Shown in pieces: positions 33,671 through 41,851 of a stretch of 64,000 bases of DNA (its first letter is position 1; each line of letters starts with the position of its first letter). This DNA is from a marine actinobacterium MedAcidi-G3. GTDB taxonomy: Bacteria > Actinomycetota > Acidimicrobiia > Acidimicrobiales > Poriferisodalaceae. Below the pieces are notes generated by a model, which had not been told where the DNA came from, did not search any database, and worked only from the letters and a program-made list of their open reading frames with translations. The translations under genes and the position numbers were made by a program. The stretch lies in contig JUEP01000011.1 of assembly GCA_000817105.1 (NCBI GenBank), positions 1 to 64,000 of the forward strand, read 5' to 3'.

Positions 33671-35311
33671 ATGAGTTCTTCTTCGCCCATTAGTTCAGAA
33701 GGTCCCCCTGAAAGCTTGCGTTCTTCTGATGTCGATGTAGTTGTCGTCGGCGCTGGCTTTGCTGGTATGTACATGTTGCATCGGCTTCGCATGTGCGGAT
33801 ATTCGGTTCGCGTTTTTGAAGCGGGAACGGATGTGGGAGGCACTTGGTACTGGAACAGGTACCCAGGCGCTCGATGTGATGTTGAGAGCTTGGAGTACAG
33901 CTACAGCTTCGATACAGATCTGGAACAGCAGTGGGAATGGACTGAGCGATACTCTGGTCAACCAGAAATCCTTGCCTACGCTAAGCATGTGGCAGATCGT
34001 TTTGATTTGCGATCCGACATAAGGTTTGAGACCCGTGTCGAAAAAGCAGATTTCGATGAGTCCGGCAACTCGTGGCGCATTGAGACTAGTGACGGTGAAA
34101 TTACTGTTAGCCGGTTTTTTGTAATGGCAACTGGCTGCCTATCCTCAACGACGCTGCCAGATATTGCAGGCATAGAAGACTTTGAGGGAACAACCGTTCA
34201 CACAGGTCAGTGGCCGAAGGAGGGCGTTCAGTTAGAGGGCAAGCGCGTTGCCATTATTGGGACTGGTTCTTCGGGAGTACAAGCGATCCCCGTTATCGCT
34301 GAACAGTGTGAAGAGCTGACTGTTTTTCAACGGACCCCGCAGTACACGATTCCGGCGAGAAATGAGCCGCTAGAAGCTGCTCGCCAGGTTGACGTAAAGA
34401 GTCGGTATAAAGAATTTCGGGAAGCGAACTTTGCTATGCCTCAGGCTCTCGGGTCGGAGATTCCTAAATTCAATGATTCAATTCATGAGGTATCGGAGGA
34501 AGAAAGGTTAGAAAGGTTTGAGCAGGCGTGGGAGCGCGGAGGCACTTTGTTCATGGCTTCTTTCAATGATGTGCTTGTGGATGAATCAGCCAATGTCCAC
34601 GCCCAAGATTTCGTCCGGGAAAAGATTTCAGAGATTGTTGAGGATCGGGAAGTAGCTGCAATGCTGACTCCCGAGCACATAATCGGCTGCAAACGTTTAG
34701 TTATTGATACGGACTACTTTGAGACATTTAATCGGCCAAATGTTCAACTAGTTGACGTCAGCCAAGATCCGATCCGAGAAATAACTAGTTCGGGTCTAGC
34801 AACCGAAGAAAACGATTTTGAGTTCGATGTTCTGATTTTTGCTACTGGCTTTGACGCTATGACTGGCTCCATTTTACGTATAGCGATTACCGGGCGAGAT
34901 GGATTGACGATACAAGAGAAATGGTCAGCTGGGCCCAGTACTTATTTAGGTCTTACGGTCCCGGGCTTTCCAAACATGTTCGCAATATCAGGTCCGGGGA
35001 GCCCATCAGTGCTTACCAACATGATTATCTCGATCGAGCAACATGTTGAGTGGATTAGCGACTGCATTACTTGGTTGGATACCAAGGAGGCCTCAACTAT
35101 CGAAGCGTCGCCTGGGTCTGAGGATGAATGGGTGGCACACGTCAACGCGAAGGCGGATAGGACTTTATTCCCAGGATGTAATTCCTGGTACCTAGGAGCA
35201 AATGTTCCAGGTAAGACCCGTGTATTTATGCCCCTCCTTGGTTTTCCGGGTTATGTTCGTCGGTGCAATGAAGTGGCTGAAAACGATTATGAAGGATTTG
35301 TGATCCGATGA
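33671..35311 (+). CDS. FAD-dependent Baeyer-Villiger monooxygenase (type 1, copy 1)
   Basis: A 546-residue class B flavoprotein monooxygenase that inserts oxygen next to a ketone, giving an ester or lactone. The first Rossmann motif is GAGFAGMYMLHRL. GGTWYWNRYPGARCDVES follows, then the Baeyer-Villiger fingerprint FEGTTVHTGQWP (FxGxxxHxxxW). The NADPH Rossmann motif is GTGSSGVQAIP. Similarity is to the cyclohexanone/phenylacetone monooxygenase group. It overlaps the lactonase gene by 4 bases (ATGA), and an alpha/beta hydrolase follows, a logical oxidise-then-open order. The ATG at 33665, two codons earlier, is an alternative start. Confidence 0.92.
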   Translation: MSSSSPISSEGPPESLRSSDVDVVVVGAGFAGMYMLHRLRMCGYSVRVFEAGTDVGGTWYWNRYPGARCDVESLEYSYSFDTDLEQQWEWTERYSGQPEILAYAKHVADRFDLRSDIRFETRVEKADFDESGNSWRIETSDGEITVSRFFVMATGCLSSTTLPDIAGIEDFEGTTVHTGQWPKEGVQLEGKRVAIIGTGSSGVQAIPVIAEQCEELTVFQRTPQYTIPARNEPLEAARQVDVKSRYKEFREANFAMPQALGSEIPKFNDSIHEVSEEERLERFEQAWERGGTLFMASFNDVLVDESANVHAQDFVREKISEIVEDREVAAMLTPEHIIGCKRLVIDTDYFETFNRPNVQLVDVSQDPIREITSSGLATEENDFEFDVLIFATGFDAMTGSILRIAITGRDGLTIQEKWSAGPSTYLGLTVPGFPNMFAISGPGSPSVLTNMIISIEQHVEWISDCITWLDTKEASTIEASPGSEDEWVAHVNAKADRTLFPGCNSWYLGANVPGKTRVFMPLLGFPGYVRRCNEVAENDYEGFVIR

Positions 35312-36129
35312 GTGAACTCGAGTTATTGACCGAGGGTTGGGGGCTTATAGAAGCGCCCAGAGTTGACGAAAACGATCGACTTTATTTTTCTGATGTTCCG
35401 AACGGTGGTGTTCATAGACGGCTGCCCAGCGGCGAAATCGAGACGGTAGTCCCGAAGCGTCGAGGAGTTGGGGGAATGGTGTTTCACCGTGACGGAGGCT
35501 TGGTTATTGGCGGAAGAAATATTCAGCATGTCAATAACGGGGAAACACGTGTCCTGTTCGATCCTGGCTTTCCGGGTTTCAACGATCTTCATACTGATTC
35601 CTTAGGTCGGGTCTACGTCGGCTCATTAAAAGTCGACCCCTTCGACGAAGGGGCTGAGAACCCCGGTGGCGAGTTGTGGCGGCTAGATGTTGAAGGTCAA
35701 GCAACAGAAATGTATGACGGGGTGTTGCTAACGAATGGAATTGGCTTTTCTCCTGATGGTTCCCTTTTGTACCATGCTGACAGTGTCCCCGGAAGGGTCT
35801 GGGTGTCTGATGTAGATGGCGACTCTGTGACTAACAAAAGAGTTTTTGTCGAGGATCGCATTAATGCAACTGATGGTCTGGCTGTGGATGTTGAGGGTGG
35901 TGTTTGGGTAGCGCAGCCGAGTGGGGGAAAGGTTCAGAGGTATACGCCTGATGGCGTCGCCGATCTAACTGTGGAGATACCAGACCCGATGGTTACTAGC
36001 TTGTGCTTCGGTGGAGCGGACCTTAAAGATCTGTACGTGGTTACTGGGGGTCAGAGTCCTTTGGGGGGCTGTATCTATCGAACGAGAGTCGATATTTCAG
36101 GAATGTCAGTCCCTAAAGCAACTATTTGA
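35308..36129 (+). CDS. SMP-30/gluconolactonase-family lactonase (copy 2)
   Basis: A 273-residue six-bladed propeller of the SMP-30/LRE family. It shows the entry motif IEAPRVDENDRLYFSDV with the metal-ligand Glu, TNGIGFSPDGSLLYHADS with Asn, and INATDGLAVDVEGGVWVAQ with Asp. The ATG overlaps the end of the Baeyer-Villiger gene (ATGA), so translation is coupled. The context strongly suggests that it hydrolyses the lactone made by that monooxygenase; this is inference. It differs clearly in length and sequence from copy 1 at 19473. Confidence 0.88.
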   Translation: MSELELLTEGWGLIEAPRVDENDRLYFSDVPNGGVHRRLPSGEIETVVPKRRGVGGMVFHRDGGLVIGGRNIQHVNNGETRVLFDPGFPGFNDLHTDSLGRVYVGSLKVDPFDEGAENPGGELWRLDVEGQATEMYDGVLLTNGIGFSPDGSLLYHADSVPGRVWVSDVDGDSVTNKRVFVEDRINATDGLAVDVEGGVWVAQPSGGKVQRYTPDGVADLTVEIPDPMVTSLCFGGADLKDLYVVTGGQSPLGGCIYRTRVDISGMSVPKATI

Positions 36130-36157
36130 GTTTCTTCAGTTGAGAATCATTAATTAT

Positions 36158-36170
36158 TAGGGTGCCGACA
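36158..36170 (+). promoter_or_regulatory. Leaderless-type -10 element for the alpha/beta hydrolase
   Basis: TAGGGT at 36158-36163, seven bases before the ATG at 36171. A GTG at 36162 sits inside the hexamer, which argues against it as the start. Confidence 0.45.
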
Positions 36171-36950
36171 ATGCAGGAAATGCCGTTCTACTGGTCGTAT
36201 GGGCTGGAAAGCAGCAATCTAATTTTTTGTATGCACGGGATTGGCTCCTGCGCAGATGCCTTCCTTCCTCAACGAGAGATTGCAGACCATCTCAGCTGCC
36301 GAGTTGTTGCTTGGGATGCTCCGGGGTATCGCTACTCAGCTGATCCAGCGAATGAGCCGGGCATAGATGGATGGGCAGATGCGGCTGCGGACTTGATTCG
36401 CCGGCTGGGTTATGAGCGGTCAACAGTTCTTGGCGTTTCATGGGGCGGGGTAACTGCAACTCGCTTAGCTTTGCGCCACCCTGACCTAGTTGAAGCCCTC
36501 ATACTGGCTGATTCGAGCGTAGGGTCGGGAACAAGTTCGAAAAACGCGGAAGCAATGCGCAGCAGGGCATCAACTTTGACTGATTTAGGTGCCGCCGAAT
36601 TTGCTAAACAGCGGGCTCCTCTATTGGTAAGCGAGAAAACTGAGCCTGAGGTGTTGGAAGATGTTCAGCGCTTGTTCGCTGACTCTGTTCGGATGCCCTC
36701 GTATCAGTGGGCATGTAACTCGATGGCTGATACTGATCATCGAGATTCTTTGCTATCGATAGAAGCGCCGACGCTTGTTATTTGCGGAGAGGAAGATCGC
36801 GTTACTCCACCAAAGTTGTCGGCTCAACTTGCCGAAGGTATTCCAAATTCAAGGCTTGTCCATATAGAGGACGCGGGACACTTGGCTAATCAGGAGAAAT
36901 TCGAGAATTTCAACCGAGAAGTATCCAACTTTATTCAATCAATTGACTAG
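36171..36950 (+). CDS. Alpha/beta-hydrolase
   Basis: A 259-residue alpha/beta-hydrolase fold enzyme. The oxyanion segment is HGIGSCADAF, the nucleophile elbow GVSWGG has Ser90, the acid is Asp209 in CGEEDRVTPP and the base is His237 in EDAGH. It resembles the meta-cleavage-product and lactone/ester hydrolases that follow ring-opening oxygenases. It lies 41 bases after the lactonase and is probably part of the Baeyer-Villiger unit, with its own -10-like box. The start may instead be GTG at 36162. It ends 11 bases from the convergent SDR. Confidence 0.85.
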   Translation: MQEMPFYWSYGLESSNLIFCMHGIGSCADAFLPQREIADHLSCRVVAWDAPGYRYSADPANEPGIDGWADAAADLIRRLGYERSTVLGVSWGGVTATRLALRHPDLVEALILADSSVGSGTSSKNAEAMRSRASTLTDLGAAEFAKQRAPLLVSEKTEPEVLEDVQRLFADSVRMPSYQWACNSMADTDHRDSLLSIEAPTLVICGEEDRVTPPKLSAQLAEGIPNSRLVHIEDAGHLANQEKFENFNREVSNFIQSID

Positions 36951-36961
36951 GTGTTTTAGCC

Positions 36962-37741
36962 CTATCGCGGTGGCATTCGAATACCACCGTCGCAGCGAAT
37001 GGTTTCACCGTTCATGTATGGGTTGGTGATGCATTCCATCACCATAAATGCCAATTCTTCCCCGTAGCCGAGACGTTTCGGGAAGAGAACGCTTTGACCT
37101 AGATGCGCTTTGAACTGATCGGATTGTTCGCCCTCTCCATAGATGGGAGTGTCGATTAGTCCAGGAGCAACGGTGTTGATACGGATACCCGTGGCTGACA
37201 AGTCACGCGCTATTGGCAGCGTCATACCCACCACACCACCTTTAGATGCTGAGTAGGCGGCTTGACCGATTTGACCATCGAAAGCGGCGGCGGAGGCCAT
37301 ATTGACTATTGCGCCTCTCGAACCATCTTCATCAACAGGATCAGTTTGAGCCATAGCAGCGGCAGATTGGGCCAACATGTTGTAGGTACCGATGAGATTT
37401 ACCTTGATCACGAACTCAAATTGCCCCAGGTCAGCGGGCACGTTGTTGCGGTCAATGGTTCTTGCTGCTCTTCCGAGCCCCGCTGAATTTACTAGAGCAC
37501 GTAATGGGCCCATTTCTGAGGCAGCGTTAACAGCAGCCTGGGCATCTTCGATATTCGAAACATCACACTTTACGAATAGTCCACCTAACTCGGAAGCGAC
37601 TTCTTGACCTTTGTCTTCTTGGAGGTCTGCAATGACGACTCGAGAGCCAGCGTTGGCCAGTTGTCGAGCGGCAGCTTCACCGATGCCAGATGCTCCTCCT
37701 GTGACTATGGACGAACTTGCTTGAAGGTTCATTCTTGGCAT
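36962..37741 (-). CDS. SDR, type II 3-hydroxyacyl-CoA dehydrogenase-like
   Basis: A 259-residue SDR closest in motif pattern to the HSD17B10/type II 3-hydroxyacyl-CoA dehydrogenase group. Features are VTGGASGIGEAAARQLA and VIADLQEDKG with Asp after beta-2, favouring NAD. The long insertion RTIDRNNVPADLGQFEFVI, AAYSASKGGVVGMTLPIARDL, APGLIDTPIY and the ending MNGETIRCDGGIRMPPR also fit. It would oxidise a 3-hydroxyacyl-CoA, or a steroid-like alcohol, to the ketone. Its ATG overlaps the thiolase stop (TAATG), so the two are coupled, and thiolase is the next step in beta-oxidation. Confidence 0.87.
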   Translation of the reverse strand: MPRMNLQASSSIVTGGASGIGEAAARQLANAGSRVVIADLQEDKGQEVASELGGLFVKCDVSNIEDAQAAVNAASEMGPLRALVNSAGLGRAARTIDRNNVPADLGQFEFVIKVNLIGTYNMLAQSAAAMAQTDPVDEDGSRGAIVNMASAAAFDGQIGQAAYSASKGGVVGMTLPIARDLSATGIRINTVAPGLIDTPIYGEGEQSDQFKAHLGQSVLFPKRLGYGEELAFMVMECITNPYMNGETIRCDGGIRMPPR

Positions 37742-38910
37742 TATGAATCCAATCTTTCGATAATCGTTGCATTAGCCATGCCGCCACCTTCGCACATGGT
37801 TTGGAGGCCGAATCTGCCTTCAGTTCGCTCTAGTTCGTTGAGAAGAGTAGCCATCAGTTTGGTACCGGAGCATCCGAGGGGATGCCCAAGCGCTATTGCG
37901 CCGCCGTTGACGTTAGTTCTGCTGAGATCTGTTCCATGTTCTTTTTGCCAAGCGAGGACAACAGAAGCGAAAGCCTCGTTGACTTCAAATAGGTCAATGT
38001 CATCAATAGTGAGACCTGAACGAGACATAACTTTCTCTGTCGCTGGAATTGGCCCTTTCAACATCGTTACTGGGTCGGCACCTGCGAGGGCGAAGGTATG
38101 AAATCTTGCTCGAGGGCGCAGGCCTAACTCAGCTGCTTTCTCTGCGCTCATCACCAGAACAGCTGATGCTCCATCGGTGATTTGGCTTGAGTTGCCGGCT
38201 GTTACCTTGCCGTCTTCACGAAATGCCGGGTTGAGCTTTGCGAGGGAATCAGCTGTGGTTTCGTAACGGATACCCTCATCTTTTGTCATCATTTCGAGGT
38301 TGCCGTCTACGTCGACCGGCACTGGAACAATCTCATTATCGAAGCGCCCCTCGGCAGTCGCTACTGCAGCTCGCCTCTGGCTTTCTGCACCAAAAGCGTC
38401 AAGATCTTCACGGCTGAAGCCGTATTCGTCGGCGATCATTTCGGCTCCGATTCCCTGGGGCGGCAAACCGGTTTCTTCGTAACGGTTTTGCATGGTTTCA
38501 CTAAATGGAAATCCCATGCCTTTGACAACGCTCGCCCCCATGGGGGTGCGGGTCATAACCTCGACGCCAGCTGCAACCGCTACGTCGTAGGCGCCGGCGA
38601 TTACCCCTTGGGCAGCAAAGTGGAGTGCTTGTTGGCTTGACCCACATTGCCGGTCGACTGTTGTCGCTGGGACTGATTCAGGCCAACCAGCAGCGAGGAC
38701 TGCATTTCGGCCGATGTTCAGCGACTGTTCGCCAACCTGCATAACGCAGCCCATAATCACGTCGTCGATGACTGAAGGGTCGATACCTGTTCGTTCTTCT
38801 AGGGCTTTTAGAACATGGGCTGCGAGGTCGACTGGGTGCCAGTCCTGCAGCTTGCCATTTCGCTTTCCGCCTGGCGTTCTTACCGCGTCAACGATGACTG
38901 CTTCTCTCAT
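37741..38910 (-). CDS. Thiolase (acetyl-CoA C-acyltransferase)
   Basis: A 389-residue degradative-type thiolase that cleaves 3-ketoacyl-CoA with CoA. The nucleophile is Cys89 in VDRQCGSSQQAL, His343 lies in GGAIALGHPLGCSG, and the second Cys373 lies in TMCEGGGMAN. The start at 38910 gives the canonical MREAVIVDAVRTPGGK and has AGGAG 7 bases upstream; the frame continues unconserved to 38988. It forms an operon with the 3-hydroxyacyl-CoA dehydrogenase-like SDR. Confidence 0.93.
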   Translation of the reverse strand: MREAVIVDAVRTPGGKRNGKLQDWHPVDLAAHVLKALEERTGIDPSVIDDVIMGCVMQVGEQSLNIGRNAVLAAGWPESVPATTVDRQCGSSQQALHFAAQGVIAGAYDVAVAAGVEVMTRTPMGASVVKGMGFPFSETMQNRYEETGLPPQGIGAEMIADEYGFSREDLDAFGAESQRRAAVATAEGRFDNEIVPVPVDVDGNLEMMTKDEGIRYETTADSLAKLNPAFREDGKVTAGNSSQITDGASAVLVMSAEKAAELGLRPRARFHTFALAGADPVTMLKGPIPATEKVMSRSGLTIDDIDLFEVNEAFASVVLAWQKEHGTDLSRTNVNGGAIALGHPLGCSGTKLMATLLNELERTEGRFGLQTMCEGGGMANATIIERLDS

Positions 38911-39005
38911 GGGTTTACTCCTAATCGGGACCGTTCGGAATGGTACTCCGAATTTCAATAGCGAATCGTAGATCGTGTTAGGGCGCATGAGCCAACTCTG
39001 AGCGC

Positions 39006-39017
39006 TACTTTGCAGAT
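39006..39017 (+). promoter_or_regulatory. Leaderless-type -10 element for the MFS gene
   Basis: TACTTT at 39006-39011, exactly six bases before the GTG at 39018; no SD. Confidence 0.5.
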
Positions 39018-40259
39018 GTGACTGCAGCGAGGCGAGAAAAAAACGGTTCAGCTACGTTTTTGTCTTTGCGGGTTCCAACCTTCCGATTGTTTTGGTGGAG
39101 CGGTGTCTACTCCTATCTCGGTGTTCAGATGCAGTTTCTTCTTCGAGGATTGTTGGCTTGGGATTTAACCGAACGTGAAAGTGGATTGGGAATCGTTTAT
39201 CTAGCGTTTGGAATGGGTCTTTTGATATTTACTCCGATCGGCGGTGTGTTGGCCGATCGTTGGCCTAAACGTTCACTTTTAATTTTTGGGCAAGGCATGA
39301 TTGCCCTAGCCGCTGCTGGCATGGGTTTCGCTGCTGTTTCTGGGAATGCTCGTTTTTGGATGCTGATGGTGGCAAGCCTTGTTCAGGGAGCAATGTTTGG
39401 GCTTATTGGGCCAGCCAGAGTCTCGACTTCAGCTGAGTTAGTTGGCCGAGATCAATTGGGTAATGCGATCAGCTTGACCTCTATGTCCATGAGTCTGACT
39501 CGCCTATTTGCGCCAGCAGCGGCAGGGGTCCTCGCTGGTGTGTCCACTATTGGGATCGGCGGAGCGTATCTAGTTGCCTCACTCTTTTCGGTTGTGTCAA
39601 CTGTGCTGACTGCTCGTTTGCCTCGTTTAGAACCGGTGAATCCCTCTCGGCGGAAGCCGCTCGACGAAATCTGGGACGGACTTCGGTATGTGCGAAGCAA
39701 ACCTGAACTGCGTCGACTCATCCTGACAACCATTATCGCCATCATGATTGGGTTCAATTACGTCGCCTTCTTACCAGCCATAGTTGAAGGGCAGTTGGGT
39801 CTGTCGGAAAGCCATGTCGGGTTTCTCACTACGGCTTCGGCACTCGGTGCTGTTTTGATTACGGCATTCGTAGCATCTCGTGCTGACGGACCCAACGCTG
39901 AAAGATTATTGATCTGTTGTGGTATCGCATTTGGGATAGGAGTAGTTCTATTCGGCTTGGCTCCGAATTACCTATCTGCCTTGCTTATAGTCATCGTCCT
40001 TGGCTTCGCCACCAATGGATTCATGGTGCTGACAAGTAGTCGCTCGATGGTGATATCGGAGGATTCCCATCACGGTCGAGTGCAGTCGTTGATGCAACTT
40101 GCATGGGCAGGGTTCGGAATAGCAGCAGCCCCGTTAGGGGCGGTTGCCGAGATCGTCGGATTGCGCCCAACCATTGTGTTTATGGGAATAATTACTTTCT
40201 TGGTGGTGGTGTTGTACGGAATATCGTCATCAGGAATCCTTGTTCGAGCAACCAAATAG
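39018..40259 (+). CDS. MFS transporter, EntS/MFS_3-like
   Basis: A 413-residue transporter with about twelve hydrophobic helices, of the MFS_3 (EntS-like) type. FRLFWWSGVYSYLG begins helix 1, and GGVLADRWPKRSLLIFGQ is motif A. The second half shows the R-S-KPELRRLILTT loop between the two six-helix bundles. Members often export siderophores, macrolides or other metabolites; the cargo is unknown. The GTG start at 39018 is supported by the -10-like box. It is followed by the largest gap in the window. Confidence 0.85.
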   Translation: MTAARREKNGSATFLSLRVPTFRLFWWSGVYSYLGVQMQFLLRGLLAWDLTERESGLGIVYLAFGMGLLIFTPIGGVLADRWPKRSLLIFGQGMIALAAAGMGFAAVSGNARFWMLMVASLVQGAMFGLIGPARVSTSAELVGRDQLGNAISLTSMSMSLTRLFAPAAAGVLAGVSTIGIGGAYLVASLFSVVSTVLTARLPRLEPVNPSRRKPLDEIWDGLRYVRSKPELRRLILTTIIAIMIGFNYVAFLPAIVEGQLGLSESHVGFLTTASALGAVLITAFVASRADGPNAERLLICCGIAFGIGVVLFGLAPNYLSALLIVIVLGFATNGFMVLTSSRSMVISEDSHHGRVQSLMQLAWAGFGIAAAPLGAVAEIVGLRPTIVFMGIITFLVVVLYGISSSGILVRATK

Positions 40260-40366
40260 GTGCCTAAATCGTGCCTGCTGGGCACTAGTACTCGCAATCG
40301 GATGCTGGCTTCGTCTTGCCGTTCTATCCGCAATGACAAAGAAGATAAATTTCACTTCAAGGCGTG

Positions 40367-40415
40367 AGATCTACTTTGCGTTCTCAGTCCTCGACAGGAG
40401 AGTGGAAGTAGATCT
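40367..40415. repeat. Long hairpin, 10-bp perfect outer arms
   Basis: The outer arms AGATCTACTT and AAGTAGATCT are perfectly complementary across 29 bases. Inside, CTC-x2-TCCT pairs with AGGAGAG around CGAC, so nearly the whole 49-base segment could fold as one bulged hairpin on either strand. It could act as a bidirectional transcription end or a structured RNA. Confidence 0.55.
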
Positions 40416-40425
40416 TTGGGAAGCT

Positions 40426-40440
40426 CAAAGCTCAGCTTTG
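40426..40440. repeat. 15-base near-palindrome
   Basis: CAAAGCT and AGCTTTG are perfect 7-bp inverted arms around a single C, 10 bases after the larger hairpin. This is too tight for a hairpin loop, so it is more like a protein-binding site or part of a larger fold. Confidence 0.4.
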
Positions 40441-40556
40441 GAAATCAGTTCGGGTTAAACACATTTCGTAGGCACCAAACCAAATACAGCTGGCTTAGAT
40501 AGTTCCCGAGTTTTAAGCAAAGTCTAAGTTGAGGTCATCAACCATTTTAAAAAGAT

Positions 40557-41762
40557 TTAGGACAATATTTTGATGGGGATAGAGCGGGGACCTCTTACAT
40601 GGCCTGCGCTGTAGGTGACTGCCCCGGAATCTGTTAATTCGAAGTCAGGGAATTGTTGAACCCACATCTCTAGGGCTACTTGCATCTCCAATCGGGCAAG
40701 GTTCGAACCTAGACACCGGTGAGCCCCAAGGCCGAAAGCCGAATGACGATTTTCCTCGCGGTCGATTAGCACCTCGTCAGGTCGGTCAAACAACTCAGGG
40801 TCTCGGTTCGCGGAGGGAAAAGCTAGAACAGTCCATTCGCCTGCGCTAACTGGGCAACCCGATACCTCTGTGTCTTCCTCGGCCACTCTCGCTATGAAGA
40901 CAGGTGAGTATGCTCGGAGAAATTCTTCTACGGCGGTAGGGATAAGGTCCTTATTTTCCACCAGGCGACGACGATCTTCGGGGTGTGTTGCTAGGTGAAG
41001 TAGTGAAGAGCCAATAGCGGACCATGTGGTGTCGACTCCGGCGATTAGTAGGAGGAATAGTGTCCTAGCTATTTCGTCGTCGCTGAGTCGTTCATTATCG
41101 ATGCTTTGGTCCAGCAGGTACTGGACTACGTCACCTTCTTTAGTGTCTGAGCGACGTTCATAAGTCAGTTGAAGCAGGTAATCCATCATTTCGGCGGTGG
41201 TTTCCCGAGCGACTGATGGATTTGTGGGTCCGATTTCTAACAAATCATGGAGCCATGTTCTGAACTGGGGGGTGTCGTGTAACGGTACTCCCAGCATTCG
41301 CGCGGTTACGTCGCCTGGAATTTCTTGGGCGTATTCCGTTGCAGCATCGAACTCTGTTTTCCCTTGCAGCTCTTGTAATAATCCCGCACATATTTCTCTG
41401 ATTGTGGGTTCCCATTCAGCGGTTGCCTTTGGTGTGAAAAACGGCAGTAAAAGGCGGCGGTGATCTGTGTGATCTGGCGGATCGATGTTGATTGGAGGCA
41501 GAATTAAGCCGAGCCTGTCGGTAGGTACTTCGCTAATAATTGTTCGTCGACTGCTAAAGATTTCTGTGCTGCTTGCCGCAGCCGCAACATCGCTCGCTTT
41601 GGTCAACCACGTCATGCCGCCGTAGCGATCACTGTGGGCAACTGGACATTGTCCTCGGAGGTCCTCATATATCGGGTATGGGTCAGCGACGAACTCAGGA
41701 TCAAAATGATCTAGATCCGAATGCCAGTCGGTAACAGGTTCTCTATTGCTTAGTTCAGCCAT
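40557..41762 (-). CDS. Cytochrome P450 (copy 2)
   Basis: A 401-residue bacterial P450. The I-helix motif is AGVDTTWSA, ExxR is EFLR, and the haem loop FGLGAHRCLGSNLAR has Cys350. NIDPPDHTDHRR is the conserved B-C segment. From LIPTAVEEFLRAYSP onward it is closely alike to P450 gene 1 at 21383, including the DPELFDRPDEV and ENRH segments, so the two are recent paralogues or a transferred pair. No ferredoxin gene is adjacent. It is divergent from an aminotransferase gene across 89 bases; a TATACC hexamer lies 13 bases before the start and may be its -10. Confidence 0.93.
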   Translation of the reverse strand: MAELSNREPVTDWHSDLDHFDPEFVADPYPIYEDLRGQCPVAHSDRYGGMTWLTKASDVAAAASSTEIFSSRRTIISEVPTDRLGLILPPINIDPPDHTDHRRLLLPFFTPKATAEWEPTIREICAGLLQELQGKTEFDAATEYAQEIPGDVTARMLGVPLHDTPQFRTWLHDLLEIGPTNPSVARETTAEMMDYLLQLTYERRSDTKEGDVVQYLLDQSIDNERLSDDEIARTLFLLLIAGVDTTWSAIGSSLLHLATHPEDRRRLVENKDLIPTAVEEFLRAYSPVFIARVAEEDTEVSGCPVSAGEWTVLAFPSANRDPELFDRPDEVLIDREENRHSAFGLGAHRCLGSNLARLEMQVALEMWVQQFPDFELTDSGAVTYSAGHVRGPRSIPIKILS

Positions 41763-41839
41763 ATTCGTGTCGCCCGGTATAGGAATGTATCTGCTGCTGA
41801 ATCGTAGCTAAATATTCCGGATCTGACCTGAGAGGCAGC

Positions 41840-41851
41840 TACTCTTCGCCG
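41840..41851 (+). promoter_or_regulatory. Leaderless-type -10 element for aminotransferase 1
   Basis: TACTCT at 41840-41845, six bases before the ATG at 41852; no SD. Confidence 0.5.

Larger units (their letters stand above)
40260..40556. other. 297-base convergent intergenic region with two hairpins
   Basis: This gap lies between the 3' ends of the MFS gene and P450 gene 2. It holds AGATCTACTT at 40367-40376 and its exact inverse AAGTAGATCT at 40406-40415, with inner arms TCCT/AGGA. It also holds CAAAGCT-C-AGCTTTG at 40426-40440. I see no convincing gene. A 72-codon frame (40240-40458, +) with one possible membrane helix overlaps the MFS gene and lacks support. Terminators, a small RNA or a decayed gene are all possible. 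Confidence 0.5.

Noticed and set aside
37604-38101. 165-codon plus-strand frame inside the thiolase/SDR operon
   Set aside because: It lies fully antisense to two well-supported genes and shows no recognisable domain.
40240-40458. 72-codon frame with one possible membrane helix
   Set aside because: It overlaps the MFS gene end, starts with TTG without SD or -10 box, and runs through the hairpin region; composition does not look coding.
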